From the NCBI RefSeq assembly GCF_009741445.1, contig NZ_CP046507.1, positions 4,030,001 to 4,094,000 on the forward strand: a stretch of DNA of 64,000 bases. The letters are read 5' to 3'. Origin of the DNA: Mycobacterium avium subsp. avium (GTDB lineage: Bacteria; Actinomycetota; Actinomycetes; Mycobacteriales; Mycobacteriaceae). The translations under genes and the position numbers were made by a program. Of this stretch, positions 34,984-44,253 are shown one piece after another. Position 1 is the stretch's first letter, and the number at the start of each line of letters is the position of its first letter. Below the pieces are notes generated by a model. The model was not told the origin of the DNA. It did no database searches and was given only the letters and a program-made list of their open reading frames with translations.

Positions 34984-35566
34984 CTGCCGCGATCATCTCG
35001 GACTTCAACCGCGACAGTGCGCGGTGCTGGGCGACGCGGACCGCGCCGGTGGTGCTGCCGACGGCGGCCGCGGTCTCCTCGGCGGACAGGCCGACCACGA
35101 CGCGCAGGATCAGGATCTCGCGCTGCTTGGCCGGCAGGATTTCCAACAGTTCACTCATCCGGCTCACCGAATCCGCTTCGATGGCAAGCTGTTCGGGCCC
35201 CGCATCGTTGGACCAGCGATCGGGGATGGACTCGGTCGGGTAGGCGAGGTCGCGGCCGGCGGCCCGGTGCGCGTCGGCCACCTTGTGGGCCGCGATGCCG
35301 TACAGGAAAGCCAGGAAGGGGCGCCCGCGGTCGCGATACCGCGGCAGCGCCGTGATGGTCGCCAAGCACACCTCCTGTGCCACGTCGTCGGCTGACAGGC
35401 CACCCCGCTCGACCGTGCCGACGCGTGCCCGGCAATATCGCACGACGATCGGGCGGATGGTCTCCAGCACCTCCCGGAGTGCGTTGTGGTCTCCCGTCAC
35501 GGCCTTGGCGACCACAGCATCGAGACGTTCCCCTGCTGGAATTGTCATCGACGGTGATATCTCCAA
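34970..35566 (-). CDS. sigD: ECF RNA polymerase sigma factor SigD
   Basis: 198 residues. Region 2: VAQEVCLATITALPRYRDRGRPFLAFLYGIAAHKVAD. Region 4 helix-turn-helix: LEILPAKQREILILRVVVGLSAEETAAAVGSTTGAVRVAQHRALSRLKSEM. The frame opens with TTG at 35566 (MEISPSM); ATG at 35548 (MTIPAGERL) is also possible. SigD is linked to starvation and late growth in M. tuberculosis. It is followed by its anti-sigma gene. Confidence 0.95.
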   Translation of the reverse strand: MEISPSMTIPAGERLDAVVAKAVTGDHNALREVLETIRPIVVRYCRARVGTVERGGLSADDVAQEVCLATITALPRYRDRGRPFLAFLYGIAAHKVADAHRAAGRDLAYPTESIPDRWSNDAGPEQLAIEADSVSRMSELLEILPAKQREILILRVVVGLSAEETAAAVGSTTGAVRVAQHRALSRLKSEMIAAGDCA

Positions 35567-35638
35567 CGTTACGAAGCGGACACATCGCGGGCCAACCGGG
35601 CTAACTAACGAAATGACAATAACGGGCCGACGGCCGTT

Positions 35639-36508
35639 TCAAGCGGAACGCCACGTTCCACCGGCGCGCCGCACCTGGCCTGCGCAGACTTCCCGGATTT
35701 CGTGCAGTTGCCGTGACGAAAACTCCACACTTCCGATATCGATCAGCAAGCACGCCAGCGCCCAGCGCAGCGGCACCAGTCGCAGCCGGGCGGTGGTGTG
35801 CAGCGCGGTGTCGGCGACCGCGCGGGCCCGCTCGATATCCCCGGCGCTGCACAGCGCGGCGGCCAGCACCACCTCGCTTTTGACCTGGTGGCGCGCCGCC
35901 GCCCCGGCCGCACCCGAGGCCGTGGCCGCCGCCGCCTCGACCGCCTCCCCGGCGCGCCGGACGGCGAGTTCGCCGTCACCGCGGGCCATCGCGAGTTCGG
36001 CGGCCACCCAACCGCGGCGCACCGAAATACGCTGGGGCACAATGTTTTCCGAGTCCAGCAGCGGCTCGACGCGGGCCAGCAGCGCCGCCGCGGCCGCGAA
36101 GCGGCCGACGCCCAGCGCATCGGCGGCCAGCCCGATCAGCGCGTCGGCGCCCGCCTCGGGGTCGTCGCCGGCCAGCGCCAGGGCGCGTCCGTCCCAGCCC
36201 CGCGCCAGCGCGTGCCACCCGAGTTGGCGCAGGAACGACCCCTGGGTGCTGTGCGCCAGCGAGGCGAGCCGCCCGGCGGTCGCGGTGCGGCGCAGCCGCG
36301 CCAGATCGTGCAGCGCGGCGCCGTAGCGTCCCTGCCCCCCGGCGGCGACGGCGCGCAACCACAGCTGCGCGGGCGTGCCCGCCGCGGGCAGGGGCCAGCG
36401 GTCGGGCCGGTCGCCGAATGCGGCCTCGGCCAACAACCGGTCGACGGAGCCGGCAACATTGGCCTGCACCGCGCCTCCGACCGCCGAAGTGTGACGAGTT
36501 TCAATCAC
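35639..36508 (-). CDS. TPR-like conserved protein (Rv3415c type)
   Basis: 289 residues, Ala/Leu/Arg-rich, made of paired helices reminiscent of tetratricopeptide repeats, such as YGAALHDLARLRR, GWVAAELAMARGDGELAVRRAGEAVEAA and VVLAAALCSAGDIERARAVADTAL. No catalytic motif, signal peptide or membrane helix. It lies 72 bp before sigD on the same strand and may be in its transcript. The function is unknown; protein interaction is the general expectation for such folds. Confidence 0.8.
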   Translation of the reverse strand: MIETRHTSAVGGAVQANVAGSVDRLLAEAAFGDRPDRWPLPAAGTPAQLWLRAVAAGGQGRYGAALHDLARLRRTATAGRLASLAHSTQGSFLRQLGWHALARGWDGRALALAGDDPEAGADALIGLAADALGVGRFAAAAALLARVEPLLDSENIVPQRISVRRGWVAAELAMARGDGELAVRRAGEAVEAAAATASGAAGAAARHQVKSEVVLAAALCSAGDIERARAVADTALHTTARLRLVPLRWALACLLIDIGSVEFSSRQLHEIREVCAGQVRRAGGTWRSA

Positions 36509-36727
36509 AATGATGTAGTAAACAGTTTGTGGTCTTCTTGTTACCGATCCGTTAATGACTATAGCCCATGGATAAATTCCACCGGACCGTCGCCCCCGCG
36601 CTGAGCTGGGAAATCACGTTTCGATCAAGTGCCTGGTAGCACGGCATTGCTTTGGCAATTTCAGCGGACATGAACGCAACGTTAATTTTGCGCGGACGGA
36701 CACATACTTTGCCGGGCTAAGTGGCTA

Positions 36728-36757
36728 TTGACGTAAATTCGCCGTCCCCCCTACCGT
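36728..36757 (+). promoter_or_regulatory. Sigma-A-type promoter of whiB3
   Basis: TTGACG (36728-36733) and TACCGT (36752-36757) with an 18-bp spacer match -35 TTGAC and -10 TANNNT. Transcription would start near 36764, about 100 nt before the ATG. Confidence 0.6.
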
Positions 36758-36793
36758 CTAGGCGAGACGGGTAGTCATCGGGGACTCCGCTCC

Positions 36794-36806
36794 ACTTAAT
36801 TTAAGT
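36794..36806. promoter_or_regulatory. AT-rich palindrome in the whiB3 leader
   Basis: ACTTAA-T-TTAAGT is a perfect 6-bp-arm palindrome, rare at this GC content, about 30 bp downstream of the predicted start of transcription. It may be a regulator site; the regulator is unknown. Confidence 0.4.
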
Positions 36807-36866
36807 TGCACACCATCGCTTTCACGACCTGACCTCGAGTGGGCGGTGCAGAGAGGGAACGAACCA

Positions 36867-37175
36867 ATGCCACAGCCGGAGCAGCTACCTGGGCCCAACG
36901 CCGACATCTGGAATTGGCAATTGCACGGCTTGTGCCGCGGTGTCGACTCGTCGATGTTCTTCCATCCCGACGGCGAGCGCGGCCGCGCCCGCATGCAGCG
37001 CGAGCAGCGGGCCAAGGAAATGTGCCGGCAGTGCCCGGTCATCCAGGAGTGCCGCTCGCACGCGCTGGAAGTCGGCGAGCCGTACGGGGTTTGGGGCGGC
37101 CTGTCGGAATCCGAGCGTGACCTGTTGCTCAAGGGCGAGATCGGCCGCGGGCGCGGTATCCGCCGCTCGGCCTAA
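36867..37175 (+). CDS. whiB3: Iron-sulfur redox regulator WhiB3
   Basis: 102 residues from the ATG at 36867, the length of M. tuberculosis WhiB3, with GAGAGGG upstream as ribosome site. Four cysteines bind a [4Fe-4S] cluster: Cys23 in HGLCRGVDSS, then Cys53, Cys56 and Cys62 in MCRQCPVIQECRSHA. The GVWGGLSESER turn contacts sigma region 4, and the basic tail GRGRGIRRSA binds DNA. WhiB3 senses O2/NO and directs polyketide and lipid synthesis. A long leader precedes the gene. A SodC-like lipoprotein gene follows 42 bp downstream. Confidence 0.97.
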   Translation: MPQPEQLPGPNADIWNWQLHGLCRGVDSSMFFHPDGERGRARMQREQRAKEMCRQCPVIQECRSHALEVGEPYGVWGGLSESERDLLLKGEIGRGRGIRRSA

Positions 37176-37217
37176 GACCGCCGTTTCGGCCTGCGCCGAT
37201 CCGGGTAGGCAGCGCCC

Positions 37218-37982
37218 ATGCACAAGGGCGCAACCTTCGCGGTGGTGGCGGTCACCGCGGCCATCGCACCGCTGGCCGCCTGCGCGAACCAGCAGAGCAG
37301 CCAACCCAACACCGCACCGCTGACCAGCTCGGTGCCCGGATCGGAGCGGTTGACCACCCAGCTCAAGACCGCCGAGGGGATCCCGGTCGCCAACGCCAGC
37401 TTCGAATTCGCGAACGGCTACGCGACGGTGACCGTGGAAGCCGGCCCGAACCAGGTGCTGAGCCCCGGGTTCCACGGCCTGCAGATCCACGCGGTGGGCA
37501 AGTGCGAGGCGAATTCGACTGCGCCGACGGGCGGTTCGACCGGTGACTTCGAATCCGCCGGCGCGGTCTATCAGGCGCCGGACCACACCGGCTATCCCGC
37601 CAGCGGCGATTTGACCGCGCTGCAGGTGCGCTCCGACGGCTCGGCGAAACTGGTCACCACCAGCAACGCGTTCACCGCCGCGGACCTGAGGACCAGCTCG
37701 GGCAGCGCGCTGATCCTGCACCAGAACGCGAACAACCTGGCCAACACGCCCGCCGCCGATTCCGGTAAACGGCTGGCCTGCGGGGTGATCGCGGCGTCGT
37801 CGGCCACCTCCACCACGACCACGCCGACGGCCAGCGTCACGACGAGCACCACCACCGTCGCGGTGCCGCCGCCGTCGACCAGCACGAGCACCAGCACGGT
37901 CACGGTCACCGGCACCCCGACCGCGACGTCCACCCCGACCACCACCGTGACCACGCCCCCCAGCCTGCCGCCCGGGCGGTGA
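37218..37982 (+). CDS. SodC-like lipoprotein lacking several metal ligands
   Basis: 254 residues. Lipobox LAAC with Cys22 predicts a membrane-anchored lipoprotein. Residues about 50-195 align by eye to Cu,Zn superoxide dismutase SodC (NASFEFANGYATVTVEA, GFHGLQIHAVGKCE, APTGGSTGDFESAG, ASGDLTALQV, ILHQNANNLAN, KRLACGVI). Key histidines are lost: the HxH copper motif is QIH, and the GGHYH region is GAVYQ. The Asp of SGDL and His of ILH remain. Normal dismutase activity is therefore unlikely. The last 55 residues are a Thr/Ser/Pro tail, likely glycosylated or cell-wall spanning. It follows whiB3 by 42 bp on the same strand. The intact sodC should be elsewhere in the genome. Confidence 0.85.
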   Translation: MHKGATFAVVAVTAAIAPLAACANQQSSQPNTAPLTSSVPGSERLTTQLKTAEGIPVANASFEFANGYATVTVEAGPNQVLSPGFHGLQIHAVGKCEANSTAPTGGSTGDFESAGAVYQAPDHTGYPASGDLTALQVRSDGSAKLVTTSNAFTAADLRTSSGSALILHQNANNLANTPAADSGKRLACGVIAASSATSTTTTPTASVTTSTTTVAVPPPSTSTSTSTVTVTGTPTATSTPTTTVTTPPSLPPGR

Positions 37983-38138
37983 CGCTCAAGCCCACGGGCT
38001 GCTCACCGGGTGCTGCTCGGCCTGCTGTGGCCGCACCTCCACCTGCCCGGCGCCTGGGGCGTCACGGCGGTGGCCCTTGTCCCTCTCGGTGTGCATCGTG
38101 GTGGGCATCGTCATCATCATCGGTGGGCTCTGACGGCG
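37983..38138. pseudogene. Possible remnant of a small membrane protein
   Basis: Between the SodC-like gene and the flavin monooxygenase (convergent). One frame reads LLGLLWPHLHLPGAWGVTAVALV; another then reads SLSVCIVVGIVIIIGGL and stops with TGA at 38131-38133. Together they look like a hydrophobic protein broken by a frameshift, but no clear start is found. Low certainty. Confidence 0.25.
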
Positions 38139-39338
38139 CTACCGCGCGTGCACGTCCGGCGTGCGGACATGCTCGGGACGGAAACCGCGGCCGACCACAA
38201 GTGGCGGAATGGCTTGCAGCGGACCAAAACCCACGATCTTCGGGACGTGGATCGGGGATAGGTCACCGTTCAGGTTCGGCGCGATCGCGTTGTCCTGCAT
38301 CAGCACCTGGACGGCCTGCACGATGCGGGTGGGCAGTTCGCGTCGCCGCTGCACCTTCGCCAGATCGCGATCGGTCACCCGGCCCTGTTGCAGCGGCGCG
38401 CACAGGATGTTGGCGGCGGCCACCGCGTCGGCGACGGCGAGGTTGATCCCGACGCCGCCGGCCGGCGACATGGCGTGCGCGGCGTCGCCGATGCACAAAA
38501 GGCCGGTGCGCCACCATGTTTCGAGCCTGTCCACCCGGACGTCGAGCTCGCTGGTGTCGTCCCACGAGGTCAGGTCGTTCACGTGTTCGCGCAACCGCGG
38601 CTGCGCGGTGACGATCCGTTCCTTGAACTCCTCCAACGATCCGCCCTTGGGGCTGGCGCCCTTCGGCATCAGATAGGCGACTTGCCAGTAGTCGCCCCGG
38701 TAGATCATGGCCATCATCAGGCCCTTACGGAACACGCCGAACAGCTCCCGGGGGTCGCCCGGACGCCATTTCAGCCGGAACCACAGCACGTCCATCGGCG
38801 AGTGCGCCTGGGCCGTCCGCAGCCCCGCGGCGGCGCGCACCGCGGATTTGCGTCCGTCCGCGGCGATCACCAGATCCGCCCGCACCTCGTCGTGGGGGGT
38901 GCGCACGCCGGCCACTCGATCGCCCTCGAGGATCAGGTCGGTCACTTCGGCGTTGCGGATAAGCGTGAATTCCGGGTAGGCAGCAGCCTTTTCGGCGATG
39001 AAGTCGAGAAAGTCCCACTGCGGCATCATGGCGATATAGGGCTGGTTGAAACCGAGCCGCTTGAGCACTTTGAAGTTGCCGAAGGTGCGAATCGAGCCGT
39101 CGGTGTCGAAGGCGACGGTGTCGATCTTGGTGTGCGGCAGGCGCAGGAACTCGTCGATGAGGCCCAGCTCGTCCATGATCCGCAGCGTGGTCGGATGCAC
39201 GGTGTCGCCGCGGAAGTCGCGCAGGAAGTCGTTGTGCTTTTCCAAGACGACGACCGGGATTCCGGCCCGGGCGAGCAGCAGCGCGTGCACCATCCCGGCG
39301 GGACCGCCCCCGGCAACGCACACCTGAGTCCGGATCAC
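38139..39338 (-). CDS. FAD-dependent aromatic-ring type monooxygenase (PHBH fold)
   Basis: 399 residues. Class A flavoprotein monooxygenase: N-terminal VCVAGGGPAGMVHALLLARAG binds ADP of FAD, LVIAADGRKSAVR is the DG motif for NAD(P)H and FAD, and CIGDAAHAMSPAGGVGINLA is the GD motif for the ribityl chain. These enzymes hydroxylate aromatic or polyketide substrates; this one is not close to a known enzyme that I can name. It is convergent with the SodC-like gene and upstream of the groEL1 terminator. I do not recall it at this place in M. tuberculosis, so it may be an addition. Confidence 0.88.
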   Translation of the reverse strand: MIRTQVCVAGGGPAGMVHALLLARAGIPVVVLEKHNDFLRDFRGDTVHPTTLRIMDELGLIDEFLRLPHTKIDTVAFDTDGSIRTFGNFKVLKRLGFNQPYIAMMPQWDFLDFIAEKAAAYPEFTLIRNAEVTDLILEGDRVAGVRTPHDEVRADLVIAADGRKSAVRAAAGLRTAQAHSPMDVLWFRLKWRPGDPRELFGVFRKGLMMAMIYRGDYWQVAYLMPKGASPKGGSLEEFKERIVTAQPRLREHVNDLTSWDDTSELDVRVDRLETWWRTGLLCIGDAAHAMSPAGGVGINLAVADAVAAANILCAPLQQGRVTDRDLAKVQRRRELPTRIVQAVQVLMQDNAIAPNLNGDLSPIHVPKIVGFGPLQAIPPLVVGRGFRPEHVRTPDVHAR

Positions 39339-39399
39339 TTGCGCAGGCTACCTCAGGCCGCGACCCGGGCCGGGCTCATCCGGCACGACCCGCCCGGAA

Positions 39400-39438
39400 C
39401 GAAACACCCCCGATCCCGAACGGACCGGGGGTGTTTCG
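39400..39438 (-). terminator. groEL1 transcription terminator hairpin
   Basis: CGAAACACCCCCG (39400-39412) and CGGGGGTGTTTCG (39426-39438) pair perfectly over 13 bp around a 13-nt loop. It begins 11 nt beyond the groEL1 stop on the minus strand. No U-tract follows, as is usual in mycobacteria. Confidence 0.8.
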
Positions 39439-39448
39439 CACCGCCTAC

Positions 39449-41065
<1,617 letters not shown>

Positions 41066-41153
41066 CAGGCTCCTTCAAACCGGGCTGTAACGCATGCCGC
41101 CCCGGAAATCACCCGCGTGGGGACGCGGGGATCGCCGGGGCGGGACACGGTTG

Positions 41154-41456
41154 TTACTTGGAGACGACAGCCAGCACGTCGCGCGCCGACAGGATCAGGT
41201 ACTCCTCGCCGTTGTACTTGATCTCGGTGCCGCCGTACTTGCTGTAGATGACGGTGTCGCCTTCCGAGACGTCCAGCGGAATGCGCTTCGCGCCGTCGTC
41301 GTCCCACCGGCCGGGACCGACGGCGACGACGGTGCCTTCCTGCGGCTTCTCCTTGGCGGTGTCGGGAATGACCAGACCGGATGCGGTCGTGGTCTCGGCC
41401 TCGTTGGCCTGCACGAGAATCTTGTCCTCGAGTGGCTTGATGTTCACCTTCGCCAC
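41154..41456 (-). CDS. groES: Co-chaperonin GroES (Cpn10)
   Basis: 100 residues. Seven-fold ring lid of the chaperonin. The sequence KVNIKPLEDKILVQANEAETTTASGLVIPDTAKEKPQEGTVVAVGPGRW has the mobile loop (SGLVIPD) that contacts GroEL, and the C-terminus is EYLILSARDVLAVVSK. GTG start at 41456, with GGAGGG upstream. Control by HrcA through the CIRCE element upstream is expected. Confidence 0.98.
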   Translation of the reverse strand: MAKVNIKPLEDKILVQANEAETTTASGLVIPDTAKEKPQEGTVVAVGPGRWDDDGAKRIPLDVSEGDTVIYSKYGGTEIKYNGEEYLILSARDVLAVVSK

Positions 41457-41589
41457 GATTGGAGCCCTCCAGTGTTTGGGTCGGGTTCGGGGCGCGCCCC
41501 GAACATGCCGAATAATCAGGTGTTCGGCATTCGTCCATGCCCGAGCGCCGTCGTCGCGGGTGCCGACACCGGGCTTGGTCGATTGCCAC

Positions 41590-41616
41590 CTAGCACTCTA
41601 TACATGCGAGTGCTAG
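41590..41616 (-). promoter_or_regulatory. CIRCE operator (HrcA) of groES-groEL1
   Basis: CTAGCACTC-N9-GAGTGCTAG is a perfect CIRCE-type inverted repeat. Its right arm continues into a second palindrome, GAGTGCTAGCACTC (41608-41621). On the minus strand TTGAGT and TAGAGT overlap the element as likely -35 and -10 parts, so HrcA binding would block the promoter. Confidence 0.93.
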
Positions 41617-41661
41617 CACTCAAGGGCACTCCGCTGCTTCTCGTGTGTTCGCCGTCGGCGA

Positions 41662-42687
41662 TCAGCTGACCTGCGCTTTCACCACCGGCAGGCCCGGATC
41701 GGTGGGCACGTCCAACGGCGACGGCGGCGCCCCGGCGGCCACCAGATGCGCGGCGAACGACGCGATCATCGCCCCGTTGTCGGTGCACAGCCCCGGCCGG
41801 GGTATGCGCAGCGTCAGCCCGGCCGCCGCGCAGCGCTGCTCGGCCAGCTCGCGCAGCCGCGAGTTGGCGGCCACTCCCCCCGCGATCAGCAGGGTGGTGA
41901 CGCCGAGGTCGGTGGCCGCGCGCACCGCCTTGCGGGTCAGTACGTCGGCGACGGCCTCCTGGAAGCCGGCCGCGACGTCGGCGTTCACCGCGTCCGGGTG
42001 GCTTTCCAGGTACCGCGCCACAGCCGTCTTGAGCCCGGAGAAACTGAACGCGTACGGGGCGTCACGCGGGCCGGTCATGCCGCGCGGGAACACGATCGCC
42101 TCCCGGTCGCCGGTGCGGGCCAGCTCGTCGAGCACCCGGCCGCCCGGGTAGCCCAGCCCCAGCAGCCGCGCCACCTTGTCGTAGGCCTCGCCCGCGGCGT
42201 CGTCGACGGTGCTGCCCAGCTCGATGATCGGGTCGCCGAGCGAGCGCACCTGCAGCAGGTGGGTGTGGCCGCCGGAGACCAGCAGCGCGACGCACTCGGG
42301 CAGCGGCCCGTGCTGGTAGACGTCGGCGGCCAGGTGCCCGCCCAGGTGGTTGACGGCGTAGAACGGCACCCCCCAGGCCGCCGAATACGCTTTGGCCGCA
42401 GCGACTCCCACCAGCAGGGCACCGGCCAGCCCGGGCCCGATGGTGGCCGCGACGACGTCGGGTTTGGTCACGCCGGCGGCGGACAGGGCGCGGCGCATGG
42501 TGGGCCCCAGGGCCTCCAGGTGTGCGCGCGACGCGATCTCGGGCACCACGCCGCCGAACCGCACGTGCTCGTCGACGCTGGAGGCGACCTCGTCGGCCAG
42601 CAGGGTCACCGCGCCGTCGGCGTCCAGCCGCGCGATGCCGACTCCCGTTTCGTCGCAAGAGGTTTCGATCGCCAGGATGGTCGTCAC
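41662..42687 (-). CDS. tsaD: tRNA N6-threonylcarbamoyladenosine synthase subunit TsaD
   Basis: 341 residues from the GTG at 42687 (MTTILAIETSCDETG). It transfers threonylcarbamoyl to A37 of ANN-decoding tRNAs, with TsaB and TsaE. ASKHA-fold motifs: AIETSCDETGVGI, GPGLAGALLVGV, VNHLGGHLAADVY with iron-binding histidines, LLVSGGHTHLL, SFSGLKTAV and GGVAANSRLRE, plus CTDNGAMIA. The start codon overlaps rimI by 4 bp (GTGA). A longer upstream frame exists only because of GC-rich chance reading. Confidence 0.96.
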   Translation of the reverse strand: MTTILAIETSCDETGVGIARLDADGAVTLLADEVASSVDEHVRFGGVVPEIASRAHLEALGPTMRRALSAAGVTKPDVVAATIGPGLAGALLVGVAAAKAYSAAWGVPFYAVNHLGGHLAADVYQHGPLPECVALLVSGGHTHLLQVRSLGDPIIELGSTVDDAAGEAYDKVARLLGLGYPGGRVLDELARTGDREAIVFPRGMTGPRDAPYAFSFSGLKTAVARYLESHPDAVNADVAAGFQEAVADVLTRKAVRAATDLGVTTLLIAGGVAANSRLRELAEQRCAAAGLTLRIPRPGLCTDNGAMIASFAAHLVAAGAPPSPLDVPTDPGLPVVKAQVS

Positions 42688-43154
42688 TGCCGGGCCTTTC
42701 TGCGCATGGTGTAGGCGTCGGCGCCGCTGATGCGGTAATAGCGCCGGCGCAGGCCGATCTGCTCGAACCCGACGCTGCGATACAACCCGATGGCCGGCTC
42801 GTTGTCGGTGCGCACCTCCAGATACACCACACCGCCGTCGGCGAACTCGAGCAGCCGGTCGAGCATCAGGCGGCCGATGCCCCGGCCCTGGTATGCCGGG
42901 TCCACGCCGATGGTGTGGATCTCGTACTCGTACGGCGGAACCCGGCCAAGCCGGGAGATGCCGGCGTAGCCGACCAGTGTGTCGCCGACCCGCGCACCGA
43001 CGTAATGGTTGTGCGCACTGGCCAATTCGCGGTGGAACGCCGCGGCCGGCCACGGGTCGTCGCCGTCGAAGAGCTGCGCCTCCAGTTCGGCGCAGCGCCG
43101 CGCGTCGGCCCGCGTCAAGGCGCCGACGGTGACCGGTTCGCCGCCCGCGGTCAT
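42684..43154 (-). CDS. rimI: Ribosomal-protein-type N-acetyltransferase RimI
   Basis: 156 residues. GNAT fold: YEIHTIGVDPAYQGRGIGRLMLDRLLEFA contains the acetyl-CoA motif QGRGIG, and YLEVRTDNEPAIGLYRSVGFEQIGLRRRYY is motif B. In other bacteria RimI acetylates the N-terminus of ribosomal protein S18 and other proteins. Start ATG at 43154 was chosen because it overlaps the tsaB stop by 4 bp and gives the family length. It sits between tsaB and tsaD, a common actinobacterial order. Confidence 0.93.
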   Translation of the reverse strand: MTAGGEPVTVGALTRADARRCAELEAQLFDGDDPWPAAAFHRELASAHNHYVGARVGDTLVGYAGISRLGRVPPYEYEIHTIGVDPAYQGRGIGRLMLDRLLEFADGGVVYLEVRTDNEPAIGLYRSVGFEQIGLRRRYYRISGADAYTMRRKARQ

Positions 43155-43777
43155 GGCCGGGCCGCCCGCGGTGTGGCGTCCGGGCGGCGCAGATACAGCG
43201 GCACCAGCGGCTGCGGCCGGACCGACCAATCGCCCACTGCCGCAACCAGTCCGGCCGGCGTCGGGTGCGCGGGTCCGGTGACCGGCAGGCCGAACAGGCG
43301 CGCGTGCTCCGGGGAACCGGCCACCGCCTCGGCCCCACCCGGGTCGACGTCGGCGGGGGCGGCGACGGCCGGACCATCGGTGCGCACCCCGTCGCGGTAG
43401 CGTGCCCAGTACACCTCGCGGCGCCGCGCGTCGGTGACCACCAGCGTGTCGCCGGTGGTCTGCCCGCCGATGGCGTCCAGACTGCACACGCCATGCACCG
43501 GGATGCCCAGCGCGTGGCCGTAGGCGGCGGCGGTGGCCATCCCGGCCCGCAGGCCGGTGAACGGGCCCGGGCCGCAGCCCACCACGACGGCCGCCAGATC
43601 CGTCATATTCAGCCCCGAATCGTGCAGGGCAGCAAGCACATTCGGGGTGAGCCGTTCGGCGTGCGCCCGAGCGTCCACGGTAATCCGCTGGGCCAGCACG
43701 GACAAGTCATCGCGGCGCACGATGCCGGCGGTCACCGCTGGCGTGGAGGTGTCCAGGGCCAGCACCGGCGGGCTCAT
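43151..43777 (-). CDS. tsaB: tRNA t6A synthesis protein TsaB
   Basis: 208 residues. Non-catalytic ASKHA partner that dimerises with TsaD. Seen: LALDTSTPAVTAGIV at the N-terminus, VVVGCGPGPFTGLRAGMATAAAYGHALG, and VVTDARRREVYWARY. It overlaps tsaE and rimI by 4 bp on each side, within a closely packed run. Confidence 0.94.
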   Translation of the reverse strand: MSPPVLALDTSTPAVTAGIVRRDDLSVLAQRITVDARAHAERLTPNVLAALHDSGLNMTDLAAVVVGCGPGPFTGLRAGMATAAAYGHALGIPVHGVCSLDAIGGQTTGDTLVVTDARRREVYWARYRDGVRTDGPAVAAPADVDPGGAEAVAGSPEHARLFGLPVTGPAHPTPAGLVAAVGDWSVRPQPLVPLYLRRPDATPRAARP

Positions 43778-44253
43778 GACGGCTCCCCGCCGGCCCAGCG
43801 CCAGGTCGCGATCCGCACGTCGGATCCACTGACCCGCTCCAGCCGGATGTCCAGGTGCCGCGGCGCGAGGCGCTCGACCAGGCCCTCACCCCACTCCGCC
43901 ACCACGACGGCGTCGTCCAGATCGCTGTCCAGGTCCAGCGAGTCGAGCTCACCGAGCAGGTCGGCACCCTGATTGCCGGTGTGGTCGAGCAACCGGTACA
44001 GGTCGACGTGGATCATCGTCGGCGCGCCGGGCCGCCGCGGCGGGTGCACCCGGGCCAGCACATAGGACGGCGAGGTGACCGGGCCGTCGACATCCATGGC
44101 CGCGGCAATTCCCTTGGCCAGCACCGTTTTTCCAGCGCCGAGCGGGCCGGACAGCACCACCACGTCGCCGGCGCGCAGCTGCGCCGCCAGCCGCGCGCCG
44201 AGTGCGGCGGTGTCCTGCGCGGTGGGCAGCGTCGCGGTGCCGGATTCAGCCAC
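43774..44253 (-). CDS. tsaE: tRNA t6A synthesis ATPase TsaE
   Basis: 159 residues. P-loop ATPase that drives the TsaBD complex. Walker A is VVLSGPLGAGKTVLAKGIAAAM; the TSPSYVLARVH threonine loop, MIHVDLYRL (Walker B-like) and VVVAEWGEGL are characteristic. It overlaps the upstream alpha/beta hydrolase by 8 bp and tsaB by 4 bp. Confidence 0.95.
   Translation of the reverse strand: MAESGTATLPTAQDTAALGARLAAQLRAGDVVVLSGPLGAGKTVLAKGIAAAMDVDGPVTSPSYVLARVHPPRRPGAPTMIHVDLYRLLDHTGNQGADLLGELDSLDLDSDLDDAVVVAEWGEGLVERLAPRHLDIRLERVSGSDVRIATWRWAGGEPS

Larger units (their letters stand above)
36509..36866. other. 358-bp regulatory region between Rv3415c homologue and whiB3
   Basis: AT-richer than the surroundings. 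It contains a strong promoter-like pair for whiB3 and a short palindrome downstream of it (listed). On the minus strand a TATAGT hexamer (about 36556-36561) could be a -10 for the TPR-like gene. The resulting whiB3 leader would be about 100 nt. No gene or structured RNA that I can name is present. Confidence 0.6.

Noticed and set aside
42688..43494. Extension of the tsaD frame upstream to 43494
   Set aside because: It covers rimI and part of tsaB in another frame; TsaD begins at the GTG with MTTILAIETSCDETG.
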